A stretch of DNA of 64,000 nt from Trochalopteron elliotii (lineage: Eukaryota; Chordata; Aves; Passeriformes; Leiothrichidae), in the NCBI GenBank assembly GCA_024734555.1, contig JANPWX010000076.1:2248051-2312050 (forward strand), written 5' to 3'. Both the position numbers and the translations under genes were made by a program. Every line of letters starts with the position of its first letter. The first letter of the stretch is position 1. Positions 13,852 to 25,416 of the stretch are shown here, piece by piece. The notes below the pieces were generated by a model that saw nothing but the letters and a program-made list of their open reading frames with translations, had not been told where the DNA came from and did not search any database.

Positions 13852-16800
13852 GCAGTAGACTCTACAGCTGTTCTGGAGCTCATTGGTTGTGAGTAGATGG
13901 CAGCTGAAACCATAAATAACTTTACAGACACTGGAACAGCAGTTTTTAAGAGTTTGTTCGTGCTTTGAAGAGGTCTTTCCACATCTCAAACTCTTTCTCA
14001 TTATCCTCCCCGTAGGTATAATTAAGGTGTCTCTTAAACTTTCATTTAATCACATATTTAGTCTTAACAATCATAGAAAACTGTCTCATCCTTTTACAGT
14101 TTCATTAAGTCCTCTGGAGGGATTTGAGATGTAGGTTGATTTTAAGTAATAAGCTTATATGCATGACCAAACAAGTAACAGAATAGAGGGATACTAATTC
14201 CGGGTCTGATGTAGTAGAATACCTGCATCCTGAACATAAATCCCATGAATCACAGAGGTTCTTTACACTCTCAAAATTAAATACATGTAAAGCTTACATG
14301 CTTCACTGAATCTGGGACATAATATCTAAATTAGATGAAAAAGAAATCTTAAGTTGTATGAAAGTTCATACTGACACTTGTTTCTGAAGCGGCAAAATTC
14401 TACAAAAATGTTCAGGAGAGCATAAGAAGGATTAGTCTAAAATAGCCGCACCTCTTCCTTGTGAACTCAGTTTCTTTTCCCTCAAAATCCTGTTTTCCTT
14501 TGATTTCAAAAACACTCCAGCAAATTAACCCGCCTTAAAATTAAACTGATAGAACAAGATGCCATTGGATGGGAGATATTCTACACATCTTGAAAAAGTC
14601 TCCATAATTTTGTGAACAAGGAAGGAAAAAAGCAAGAACCATATGCTGACTACAGGTGACTGTGAAGCTAATATGATTACTCACAGACATAGCATATTAT
14701 AAAGTGTTAACAATTTACACTTCACAAGGTTTGCCTTGTCTGATATCAAAGTGCAAAATTATATCCTCAAGTGAAAGTGCAGAGAAGAAAATAAATTTAT
14801 ACAATTCCCTTTTAGCATTACTCACCCAAATAATATTTCTGCTGAATTACATTGAATGGAACAAACTGTGGGAATGGCTAGCTATTTCCTATGAAAATTG
14901 CTATAATCTCGACTAGTATATCAAATCCAGCATATGAAGTTAACTACCAGCTAAATCCTTGATTGTTCTTAATTAGCCTACTGTGTTCTTAATTTTGAAC
15001 CCCATACCCTAAAAAAACCCTAAAAATTAAGAAGGGAAAACTTACTACATTTTTAAAAAATTAGTCCAAAGACTAGAGAGCTCATTTGAAAGTTTTACAT
15101 ACACAGATACAAATTGTGGGACATCAATAGGTATCTCATGAGTCTAGACATAAGCTGAGGTTAACAACATCAAATTAATGACTGCAGGAATTTATAGATA
15201 CCTCCAAACACATTATTTTTTTTTCCTGCTCACAGAGTCTTACAAGGTATGAATCATTTTGAAGGAGGACAAAATGAGTGAAAGAATCCTTGAACCCTGG
15301 AAAAACAGAAGTTTTGGGGTAACCACATCCCATTTTTTTTTCTGGGTATCTCAAACTGAAACCTGAATGTGGAGATGAAAGTACAATTGTTCTTCCTCAA
15401 CTTCTTTATATCATTTTCACTGGCTCACTTTTCTCTTTGATGGAAAATATCACAGGCTTGTTTTAAATCATACATAGTATAAATGTTATTGAGGAGATAA
15501 ATAGTTCTACTGGAGACATGACATTGTTCTAAATATGGCTGAAATAACAGGAATTGAACCAAATACATTTCTTTTCAAAACCAAAGACTTAAAGGTAAAA
15601 CCCTCCAGACTTGTCTGAGATGAATTATGGTAGTCAGTGACTCAAGTTAGAAATGTTAAGCTAGGAACAATATCTAGAAAAGCATCTATAAAAGAAACTT
15701 CTAATGTTCAGGGTGATATTATCAAGTATTTCTCAACCAATCAGGAATTCAACAAGTGTATCCTGGGGAACAAATGTAGCAAAGCCTTTAGTGTGACTCT
15801 TCCAACCTAAATGCCTGCAACAGCCTTCCATTTTACTGCTGTTTTTGCAGCTTTGTCAAAGCAGTTGACCTTTAAGTAATGTACAGAATATACACAGGCA
15901 ACATATCAAATTAAACAGATTTCCTGTTTTAACACATGACATTTAAACATTCTTTTTTATTGAACAATTTATAAAACTTTTACGGAATACTAAAAATTTT
16001 GGAGACTTTAAAAATGTTAATCTTATAATTAGCAGTCAAGGATATACTATCTTCACACATGCAAGACACTGATATTCCAAACCTATTGCTATGAACTTTC
16101 CAGTAATGCACCACCATCTGCTTTTATGTTAAAACAGAATCATTGCAGTTTTTTCCACTCATAAGGGAATTTCACAAGGAATAAGATAGCACATTTTACC
16201 TAATAAAGAAAGAATGATACATTTAATGCTGAAGTCAAAAAGCTTATTTATACAGAAAGGAAAAAGAAAGATGGGTAAAGCAGAGTACACTATCTACCCT
16301 TCATAGTATTCTCTATCTATAAAATCCTCCCTTTCTATTGGATGAAAGCAGTCATGTAGCACTCACCACTGAGTAATGAAGATTAATTTTACGTGACAAA
16401 CATATCTTCTATTCTGCATTTTAATACAGGTTTAAAATACATCTTGTACTAACTTCTAATTTCCAATTAAGTTTGGTAATTTGTAGTTGAAAAAAAATAG
16501 AAAAACAGAAATACTGAAAGCAGCATTAAATGGGAATGGTTGCCCTTCCATGCTTTATACTAAACCCTCACTTTGGCCCTTTGGCATATAACCAGTGTTG
16601 ACAAATACACTGATTCGTATGCATATTTGTCTATTTCCTTAGAAAAATGGAGATAGACTTCAATTTTCCAAAACTGTCATTTAGAGATATTTCAGAGGTA
16701 TCTGTTTAGAGTAAGTCCGCTGTGTGTTTAAACTGCCTCGGTCTAATATATCTGTAAGGACAATTATGACTTGAATGTACTTTTGTAAGGGCAAAACAAC

Positions 16801-17141
16801 CTGCTGGAGCTTACTAGTCAAGGAACAATTGAATAAAACCAAGTAATTGCATTTAAAGCACTCATAAACTATTATCAGGTAACTGAAAATGACATTCATT
16901 TGCTCTCACTCTAGAAGGTGTTCTTATACACTGTAACAAAAATAGTTACCAACAAACTAAGTTAATATTACCATAGCTATTAAATCAACAAATTCACCCA
17001 TGCTAGTGAAGCCAAGAATATCCACAGAAGGTTCGTATGTAAAACCCTGTGTACTCCATGTTAATATGTCAGCTAAGTCTATGATGAGTTTCTTGCAGAA
17101 ATTTAGTTAATGGTAGGTACAAGGCAGATCAAAAAGATGAA

Positions 17142-17181
17142 AATATATCACTGAAATGTACAATATATCACTGAAATGCAT
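17142..17181. repeat. 20-bp tandem duplication
   Basis: Two adjacent 20-bp units beginning aatatatcactgaaatg differ at two of their last three positions. No flanking element was recognised. Confidence 0.8.
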
Positions 17182-17293
17182 AATAGCATGTTTAAAACAG
17201 ATCACAGCTATCTTAAAGGATAGTGAAAATTTCCTTGACTGTAATACAGTTTATGTATTGCATACATGACAATTTACTTTCTCCATTGGGAGG

Positions 17294-17325
17294 TCTACGG
17301 TAAATAATTTTAAAATTATTGTAGA
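17294..17325. repeat. AT-rich palindrome with bulged extension
   Basis: The core AATAATTTTAAAATTATT (17303-17320) is a perfect 18-bp palindrome. After a 4-nt bulge on one side it continues with TCTAC (17294-17298) against GTAGA (17321-17325). Confidence 0.8.
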
Positions 17326-20010
17326 TGCTCTTATCTCCTGTAATTATGAGCTCTCTCTAGATTTCTTAAAGATCAGGTCTCTGGACACCAAAGGTTTACA
17401 ATTATAGTTCAACTGGGCAAATTCTGGTTTTGTTAGACTAAATTATCAATCTCAATGAAAATTTAGGATTAAATAAAATCACTTCATGCTGCAGTTACTT
17501 TTCAGCTACTAAATACAGGATCCATCAAGTCATATTTTGATCTATATAAAGATGCAATGTGACAGCATGAGCTCTGGGATGTAGCTGCCCCAGCAAGCTC
17601 CCAGTCGATGAACATGTCAGATACAGGAGCCCTGGCTGACCCAGGAGCACTAGAAAAAGGAGGAGGCTGTTCCCTGTATTGAACAGGGGAGTTCAGAGGG
17701 CAAAAGCAGAGCTCTGTGAAAAGAGAACTGAATTCATCTTCCCCACACAAAAAAGAAAAATATTATTCTTCCAGTGCTAGAATTATTAGACAACCTATGT
17801 GGAAATGCTAATCGCTGTTAATATCTCAACATCATGTAAGCTGCAGGAAAGCAAAAAGCATCTCTTCCATTCTTAGAAAAAAAAATAAATAGATTTCTTG
17901 TGGAAACCGGGTGTTTCACCATTAAAAGGACATGATGATACAACTGAAGTTAGATTCTCCAAAGGAGCTACTTGTTTCAGGGTTTCTTTAAAGGTTTTCT
18001 TCTGTTTTATTGAATGGAATGGTTACTGCTGTACCTTATGTAAAATCAGTCCTAACCATCAGAGATTTGCTTACAACTTTAACTTAGTGTAAGAGTCCCC
18101 TGCTTTTAATTTGCTCTTGCGGTAATCATAATTCAGTCGTATTTTCACACATGATTTTTGAAACAAAATCACAGAAAGAGAGAAGGGGTCGCCTTCATTT
18201 ACACAACTAAGATAAACTTGCTTGGAAGACAAATTTCCTTGGAAGTGTAGTTGGTGGTCAACTCTTTCCAATATATGAACTCTGCTGGCCTGCACTGGTT
18301 AAGTTCAAAGGAGAAAATGGCTTAGAAGGCTGTATTTTTGAATGAGCAACATAAGAATAGCTCTTTCAGTCAATGAAACAGAAGATACCTTCCCCAAAGT
18401 CTGTGGCACATGGAAGTACTCAGCCCAGATAACACCATTCAAACACAGATTATGTCAGTTATCATGAAAACCACCAAACCACAGAAGGCCCCTGGAGACC
18501 AACAATCAGCTGGAAGGTCAGAAGAAAGCAGCAATCAGACACTGGTGGAAGGAACCAGTGGAGTCCACAGGGTAGTTTTGTACACATACTGATATGGCTT
18601 ACTAACACAGGATGTCTGTCAAACTTCTGCTTAAATTGAGCATTGCTTACTCCTGGTATAACCCTTGCAAAAAGCCAGAACCTACTCTCATCAAAAATAC
18701 CACAAATGACACTGACAAAGAGGATGCCAACTGAATTCTTTGGAACACAGAAGGAAATTCTAGCACATAAAATGTATGTAAATAAATAAAAATCTTTATT
18801 GAAATGTTGAAAACACTTCATTGAAGCACTAACTAAATGTTTTACATTTTATGGAAAGACACTTTTTTAGTTTCATTATTTCATGTTGCAGTTTCTACAG
18901 CTGCAGTTTATTGCAAGCAAGTGTAAAGAGTATTCCCAGATACTAAATATGTAGAAAATACTCATGAGAATGAGATTCAATTTTAACACTGAAAATTTGC
19001 AAATATATGTTTTATTATAAACTTGAAAAGGCTACATGGTAAAATACTCTCTGGCATCTAAGCAACACTTTTTTTTTTTTTTGAGCTGACAGTTTTCGAT
19101 TGCTTTCACATATAGTGAGTGCAATGATCTATTTTTAGACAAGAATATAAGGTGATGCTAGCTCAGATACATTGGCAGTCTGTCAAGGGCATTCTTAACT
19201 CTGGTTGGTTTTACTTAATACCATGGGAAGCTCATTAAGAGAATGATACAGTTATATAACCACATTCTAGAAAGTTTTTGGTTCTTTTCCTGTACACCAG
19301 TAATGCCTTTTTGTGCTATGAGAATTATCTACTGCAATTCATAAGACAAGTACCTTAAAATCTAAGAGTTTTTGAAGCCATCTATGAAATTTAGTCTAAA
19401 AAGAACTTTCTGAAAAGCAATAATGAAAAGCAATTATAAACAGAAATATTGATAATTTGCCTTATAGCCTTGATTCATTTTACAAAAAAACCAAATTTAC
19501 TAAGAGAAATGTTTTTTATTCAAATTCTAATTAAAATATGTTCATTTGATCAATCTATGCTTTATGAGCAACAGTAGTGGAAGTATTAATGAGTTTTTTT
19601 GCAGAGTAAAAAAAAGCCTTTTTCAACAAAAGATCTGACATGGTGATAGAAAAACCCAATCTGTAGAAATGGAAAACATAATCTTTTGAGGAAGTCAACT
19701 TTCTTCTGTCCCAGAAATAATACACTGAAAAACATACATCAAAACTGTACACAACAATTTTGCACAAATAATGTAATTTTTTTTCATTAACTCAAATTGC
19801 AACTCTTAGGAGTGTGGCTGACTGATACCACCTAATTTACACTGCAAATAAGTATTATTCAAATTGCCTCAATGAATTTGCTCCTCAGTTAACCAAAAGT
19901 GACTGGGATGAAAAGCAGAGAAATATGACAATCAATACCTCTTCCCCTTTTTTATCTCCGACTCAGAATAAGACTTTAATTTCATAACTAGTAGAGAAAG
20001 AATTAATCAC

Positions 20011-20019
20011 AATTACCTT
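20011..20019 (-). other. 5' splice site (AAG|GTAATT) of the EGF exon
   Basis: On the minus strand the exon ends GAAAAAG at 20017 and the intron begins GTAATT. The open frame would stop only a few codons into the intron, at 20003. The donor lies directly after the last cysteine of the EGF module (C-E-K), the usual place for a domain-boundary splice. Confidence 0.8.
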
Positions 20020-20246
20020 TTTCACAGAATCGACCAGTGAAGTGTAGTGGGCAGTCGCACCGGAACGAGGTGGCCCCAGTGGGCAGAGAGAGAGGATGAC
20101 AGGTCCCTCCATTATGGCACAGCCCTTCCTGGCACACAGATGGTAATGCAGGGGAAATCTGAGAGGGCACACCAGGGTCAGGCAAGTGAGGCACATCAGA
20201 AGAAACCACAGGGAATGCTGTTGATAGATGTGTGGGTACAGAGATT
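20017..20246 (-). CDS. EYS: Internal coding exon with an EGF-like domain, probable EYS (eyes shut homolog)
   Basis: This is a single internal exon of 230 nt. It is open in one frame across its full length, entered in phase 2 (its first base completes a split codon) and left in phase 1. The first 35-40 residues are a Pro/Ser/Val-rich linker. The rest is a full EGF-like domain spaced C-x4-C-x5-C-x13-C-x1-C-x8-C, with HNGGTC between cysteines 2 and 3 and CPLHFTGRFCE at the end. No calcium-binding D-x-N/E signature precedes the first cysteine. The end motif and the long C3-C4 loop fit, from memory, the EGF module next to the laminin-G region of EYS. EYS is a secreted EGF/laminin-G protein of the photoreceptor matrix; it underlies human retinitis pigmentosa RP25 and is absent from mouse and rat. 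No other exon is seen here, in keeping with very long EYS introns. Another EGF/laminin-G gene such as a Crumbs homologue is possible but less likely. Confidence 0.75.
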
Positions 20247-20264
20247 CTGAAAGGAGAGAGAAAA
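20247..20264 (-). other. 3' splice site (polypyrimidine tract plus AG) of the EGF exon
   Basis: Read on the minus strand these 18 bases are a pyrimidine run, ttttctctctccttt, ending in cag directly before the first exon base at 20246. This is a strong vertebrate acceptor. It fixes the exon start, although the open frame itself runs further upstream to 20287. Confidence 0.8.
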
Positions 20265-21189
20265 CATATCAAAACAAAAAATCCCATGAGATCTGATTTT
20301 GTTACAGCACTTAAGCTTCAATTGATACTAGTTTGTGTTTTTTTAAATAGAAATTTAGGCTATACTTAAGAAAATATGAACACACAAGGAATTCCCAAAT
20401 CAAGTCCCCATCCAGAAAACTAGCAAAAACACAGTGAAGGCACTTTTTCCTCTGAGGGAGCAAGGAATAGCCATCATGCAAGTAGCACAGTTTTTATGTG
20501 CTCTCATAATTAATTTTTGGTGGATGTGAACTACAGTTGATAAATAAACACAGGCTTCACTTATTAAATAACTCACTTCTTAAAGTTACCAAAACTTGTA
20601 AGGCAGTTCTATAAGAGACTTCCGTACGAGTAGATCAAGCATGCATAACAGAAGGGAAGAAGATGTAGTACAGAAACACAGTATCTTTTATTTCACGGAA
20701 GTATTGGGGAGAAAGGGGAAAGTTGAAGAAAAAGAGAGATTTTTTTGGTTTAATATCACTCATTTGTCAACTCTGTTTATTAAAGTTTTTTTGTTCCTAC
20801 CAGAGAGCCAGACTTGTGACTCACTAAAACTGTGCAAATATAAGGCTTCCAATTTACCAAGCACAACAACTCATACACATCACATAAGTTTACTATGGTG
20901 AGGGAAAAGCAAAAAGAATGAAGAGTCCCAAAAAGATTAATGACTATTTAACAAGCTTACTATCAATTAAAAAATAAGCTCTCACTGAATTTTGCATAAG
21001 AGAGAGACATTCTTCTTTCATTTTCTGACGTTCAAGAGATACCATTTTTTTCCCAGAAAGCAATTTCTAATTCTGAATTTCAATTTGGAAACTAAAATCT
21101 AAATATCTTACTATTTATACCTCCTTGGTAATTTAAAACTTTGTGAATATTTCTCTTATGTTTTAATGCTGTGCCAAAAAAAAAAAAAT
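20265..21189. other. Intron upstream of the EGF exon, near the exon
   Basis: Unique-looking AT-rich DNA between the exon and the first CR1 on its upstream side. It ends in a run of 13 A residues (21176-21188) directly before the CR1 homology. No further exon is visible. Confidence 0.6.
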
Positions 21190-21597
21190 CAGAGGTCTAG
21201 AGCATGTCTCCTATGGTTGAGAGAGTTGGGACTGTTTGGGCAGGAGAAGAGGTTTTGGGGAGACCTAATTGCAGCTTTCCAGTACCTGAAGGGGCCTGCA
21301 GGAAAGCTGGAGAGACACTTTCTGTGGAAGCATGTAGTGACAGAATAAGGAGGGATGTCTTTAAGCTGAAGGAGGATAGGTTTACATTAAATATTACAGA
21401 AAAATTCCTTACTGTGAGGGTTGTGAGGCACTGAATTAGGTTGCCCTGAGAAGCTGTGTGTGCCCCAACCCTGGAAGTGTTCAAGGCCAGGCTGGATGGG
21501 GCTCTGAGCAACCTGGTCAGGTGAATAGTGTCCCATGGCAGTGGGGTTGGAATTAGATAATCTTTAAGATCTCTTCCAAACCAAATCTATGATTCTA
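21190..21597 (+). mobile_element. CR1 LINE, 3' end fragment (second subfamily)
   Basis: This plus-oriented, 5'-truncated CR1 starts at the region equivalent to 'ctagagcatgtctcctatgg'. It covers the ORF2 C-terminus, now broken by in-frame stops after VRVVRH, and ends with the classic tail of ttccaaacc, tctatgattct. Its 3' portion (caaggccaggctggatgggg, agcaacctggtc) differs from the copy at 8.6 kb, so the two belong to different CR1 subfamilies. Confidence 0.88.
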
Positions 21598-21808
21598 TAA
21601 AAGGGAGATGAGGTTGAACTGAAATATCACTAACAGTTTGGGCAAAACAGAGCATAGAAATTATGTGTGTAATACAATGGTTTATAGGCACCACAGTTAG
21701 CAAAAGACAGTGTTTTTTGGCAATGTGTTAAAAATCAACAGTCAAATTCATACTTATTTTGGTGAAAATGATGGCATAAAGCTGCTTTACAAGAACCAAA
21801 ATGAAAAG

Positions 21809-22536
21809 TCTCGGGTTTGGGTTTTCTTTTCTGACCCAAGATTCAGGTGGTGGTTCTGGGTGGTGGTTCTAGTGAGACTTTTTTGTCCTCTGCCCTCTGA
21901 AGGCTTTGAGCTTGGCGTGAGAATGAAGAGGAGTCTCCAGATCTTGTTGTTCAAGGTTTCTCACGTGTTTATTATTTCTTATCTTACAATTTTCTCTGTG
22001 CCTGGCCGAGATGTTCACAGCAGCTCAGACACAGGGTGACTCCCCCCGTGATGGGAGGTTGCTGCCTCTTATACAGATAGTTACGTGTCTATTATTTACA
22101 ATTCTGTGCCAATGTCTATTAACTATACTAAAAAGGTCATTTCTACTTTCACCCAGTCTCCTTAGCCTACTTTGTGCCCACGTCACATCAGAAGATGGAT
22201 GCCAAGGGAGAACAAGAAGAACCCAGGGCACCGCCCTAAAATCTCCATCTTGTCCCCAAGTCAGCTCCATTCTAAGAATCTCAAAATTACAAAATTTTCC
22301 ACCCTGTGCTAAACTACTGTTTTCACACCTTTGTGACTTGTAATTCTTCTCTCGATGTTAGAAGCTTTTTCCACAGACTAAAATCGAAGACTGTGTCTTC
22401 CTGGGCTCTGTGCCAGGCAACCCCCCTGGACAGACCCTCCTGTCCAGGATTCAAACCTTCTTGCTCAAGTCTCAGACCTCTCTACCAAGGTCTGTGACTT
22501 TCCAGGGCAACCAAAAGGATGCCCTGGACTCCAACA
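21809..22536 (-). mobile_element. Solo LTR of an endogenous retrovirus, type A, copy 1
   Basis: About 728 bp, clearly homologous over its whole length to 51140-51851 in the opposite orientation. In the sense (minus) direction it starts TGTTGGAGTCCAGGG, has a TATAAG box (complement at 22068-22073) and an AATAAA signal (complement at 21968-21973), and ends CCCGAGA. The order 5' TG, TATA, AATAAA, short 3' part is an LTR layout. Candidate 5-bp target duplications aaaag flank it (21804-21808 and 22537-22541), but the motif is low-complexity and the 3' end lacks the usual CA. No internal gag, pol or env is present, so it is a solo LTR left by recombination. Confidence 0.8.
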
Positions 22537-22541
22537 AAAAG

Positions 22542-25237
22542 AAACCCATATACTGGCTCCAGCTGTGCCCTTCCCTTCCCCTTTGTCACCTGCTCTTGTA
22601 TCAGCTAAAACTTCTGCTTCATATTTTAGAGTTGGGAGCATGTCTTAAAAAGAAGCATTGGAAAGTGGTGATGCACCAGTAGATTGCAACTTCAGAAACA
22701 AGATGGGTGGGGACACATTCAGTGTGATATTGCATTTACAACTCCATGCATCTGTCTAGCTTTTTCTTAAGTCTAGCTTCCAAATTTTTTACATACCCCA
22801 TTTACCTGAAAACTGATTTATAATTTACTTTTTTTGAATCTATATTTTAGAAAGTACTAACAAACTTCATAATATTCTGAAAAAAACTCCACCAAACACA
22901 ACACATCTCAGATAAGTTGTCTGTTAACGTCAGTATTAAAAATCTGCTTCTCTAAATTATCAATACAGCAAAAGGAGGATACATGCCCAGAGGCAGTTAG
23001 GAAAGAAGTGGAGGACAGAGGAAGAAGACAAATAATTCAGGGCAAAGAAAACATCTAAGGGGACCCAAAGAAAGTCACAGTAACTGAGAAAGCAGTGGAG
23101 CCCGGGAAAGCACAAAAGGGTACAAAAGGGCTTATGTGAGAGTAAAGAGAAGATGTGCAGAGCCATAATAGTAAGGAAAACATTAGAATGGGATACTTAA
23201 GCAAGGATGCAGTATGCATCCAAAACACAAAATAGCCAAAACACATGCCGTGGTGCTTAGCAATGAGGATTTCAAGGCAGCTATCCACTTTATATGAGAG
23301 AAAAGCATCAAAAAAAATAGCAGTCATCAAGGTGGCTGAAAATAAATTCTTGCAATATATTTGAGGCTGAGGACTTGCTAATAAAAGGCTTGAAACTTTA
23401 AGAAAACAAGTGGCTTACTGTTTATTTCCATTTAGATGAATTGAATAATAATATTTCCATTTATACAAATACAATAAAATCAATGTAATTGCTGGATTTA
23501 TAACAATAATTTTCTCCTAAGGGAAATAACTCACATGAACTTCATTGTAGGCTATTCCATTCAGAGCAGCATTAAGGGTACATTAACATGTGTTATCTTC
23601 TACCAAGAAACACAGCAAATCTCCTACTTGCTAGCACAGCAAATTAAAAATGCTTAGTCACCTTCTGGAATTACAATCTTTGATTAAAAGTAAATAAACC
23701 AAAAATATTGATTTTGTCCCCAAGCATAACTTAAATGTTGTAGAAACTCTGAACTAATAGTAGGTTTACATAAAGATTTAGACATTTACAGGAGAAATTT
23801 ATTGGGAGCAATTACTGGTATTTGTTGGTTTTTCTGTTACTCTTGAAAAAAAAAGTCAACAAAAAACTACATAAAACCTGGGGAATTAACGCAGTAAAAA
23901 CTAAGCTCTTACTACTAGCTATTAGAGAAACCATTTTTCTAATGACAGATAATCTTATCTGACCACTGCAAAATTTACTCCTCTGAACCTGTTCACAGCC
24001 ACTGTCAGGGGTAAAATGCTGAACAAGAGGGAGAGCTGTCTGACTGGCAGGTGCATTCTTGTCTTTACTGAAAGCACTGATTTCCAGCTGTGGAAGTTTC
24101 ACATCCCCTTTCTGATGGGAAGCTACTGTTTTTCTCTAAAATAGAATCACAGCAGTGTGCTTTAAATGAAATTTTATGAGTGCAAGTAATGCAGCCTTGC
24201 TTCGTTTTTTGGTTGACATTCTAATCTGCAGAGAAGAAAGAAAGGAAACCTGTTTGGTAGGCTGATTTCTCCCCGGTTCATTTGCTAATTTTTCACAGGA
24301 TGTCAGCCTTTGCAGTGCTGTTCTGGATGTTTTGCTTCTAGATGGTGCCTGACTGTGTTCGTGCCAGCAGTGCTTCCAGGCAGCCTGCAGCTCCTTGCCT
24401 CACCACAGAAATGGAGACGAGTTTTCTGGGGCTGCTTAGCGGGGCAAACATCTGCAGCTGTGCTCACCAGCCGCTCGAGCTGCTGCTGTGAATAAGCAAT
24501 GGCCTCGCCTCAATGAATTTTAACTAAAAACATCATTTGAATAAAGAGCTGGGAAACATTTAAAGTAAAATAGTAATTGAGGTGTTGAAAGTTTTGACAA
24601 AGTGTAACAAAAATATATCAAGCAAAACTTGATTCACTGTTACTCCACAACAAGGCCACAATTTTATATTTGTTTTTTTTCTTTTCAATTTCCCAGCCTG
24701 TCACTGCCTCTCAGGTCAATAATGCACACAAAGATCTTCTAACTTGCTGCAAGCATCAACACATTGTTTTTAATCTTTAAATGAGCTCAGAAAGTCAAGT
24801 TTTAAAGGCCTGCAAGCTTGTGTTTCATAGCTGAGTGCATGTAAAGTTGAAATGCTTGTCTAAACATAGACGTTAGTGCAATGTGAAGTCTTGTTTATTT
24901 TATATTACATTGTTTGCCATTAAGGAGATGTATGATGAATTGAATGGCAGGGATATAGTACTTAGAGGTCATGTTTGATGTTATGTTATTAAACCAAAAG
25001 CACACATACCCAATCCAACAGTGCTTCCCTCTCCCATACACTCTCCTCTACTCAATGAGAGCCTGACGCTATCAGTGTGTGGAGTTAGAAGCACTGCAGC
25101 TTAAAAAGTTAGCAAAACCTCTGGGATGCCTAGCTCTGCACTGACGTGGCAGTGAGGGGCTCAGCCTCGACAGGGGTTCACCTATGTGCTGCCTGTTTAG
25201 CCCTGAACCAGGGCAGTGACTGGGGCCAGGAGAGTTG
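22542..25237. other. Intronic stretch
   Basis: No recognised gene or repeat. A GC-richer patch at about 24305-24490 has a 61-codon open frame on the plus strand but no domain and no paired splice signals. A second mildly GC-rich patch at about 25110-25230 precedes the next CR1 fragment and could be a decayed extension of it. Confidence 0.55.
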
Positions 25238-25399
25238 CTCAGCCTGAAGAAAGGAAGGCTCCAGGGAATCTGGTCAATTTGTATAAATACCTGAGGGGAA
25301 AGGGAAGGGGAAAGGATGGAAGGAGATGCTTCTTGCTGGTGGCCAGGACATACAGCAATGGACACAAAGTGAAATGCAAGAAATTCCACCTAAGAGAGC
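25238..25399 (+). mobile_element. CR1 LINE fragment, interrupted by a T tract
   Basis: Plus-orientation CR1 ORF2 C-terminal region: gaaaggaaggctccagggaa, tgtataaatacctgaggggaa and gacacaaagtgaaatgcaag line up with the same part of the 8.6 kb copy. Homology stops abruptly at a run of 17 T (25400-25416) with no CR1 3' tail beyond it, so the 3' part was lost or displaced. Confidence 0.75.
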
Positions 25400-25416
25400 T
25401 TTTTTTTTTTTTTTTT

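Larger units (their letters stand above)
9137..20010. other. Intronic stretch downstream of the EGF exon
   Basis: AT-rich DNA without a convincing exon or large repeat. It contains an AAAC simple repeat (about 10552-10588), a 9-bp tandem pair (11432-11449), an 11-bp hairpin (13821-13851), a 20-bp tandem duplication (17142-17181) and an AT palindrome (17294-17325), listed separately. Otherwise I see nothing assignable. Confidence 0.6.

Noticed and set aside
18071..18295. 74-codon minus-strand frame considered as the next (laminin-G) exon of EYS
   Set aside because: It does not resemble a laminin-G strand pattern and has no matching acceptor and donor in the needed phase.
20047..20250. 67-codon plus-strand frame overlapping the EGF exon
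   Set aside because: It is the antisense shadow of the minus-strand exon, which has splice sites and a complete domain.
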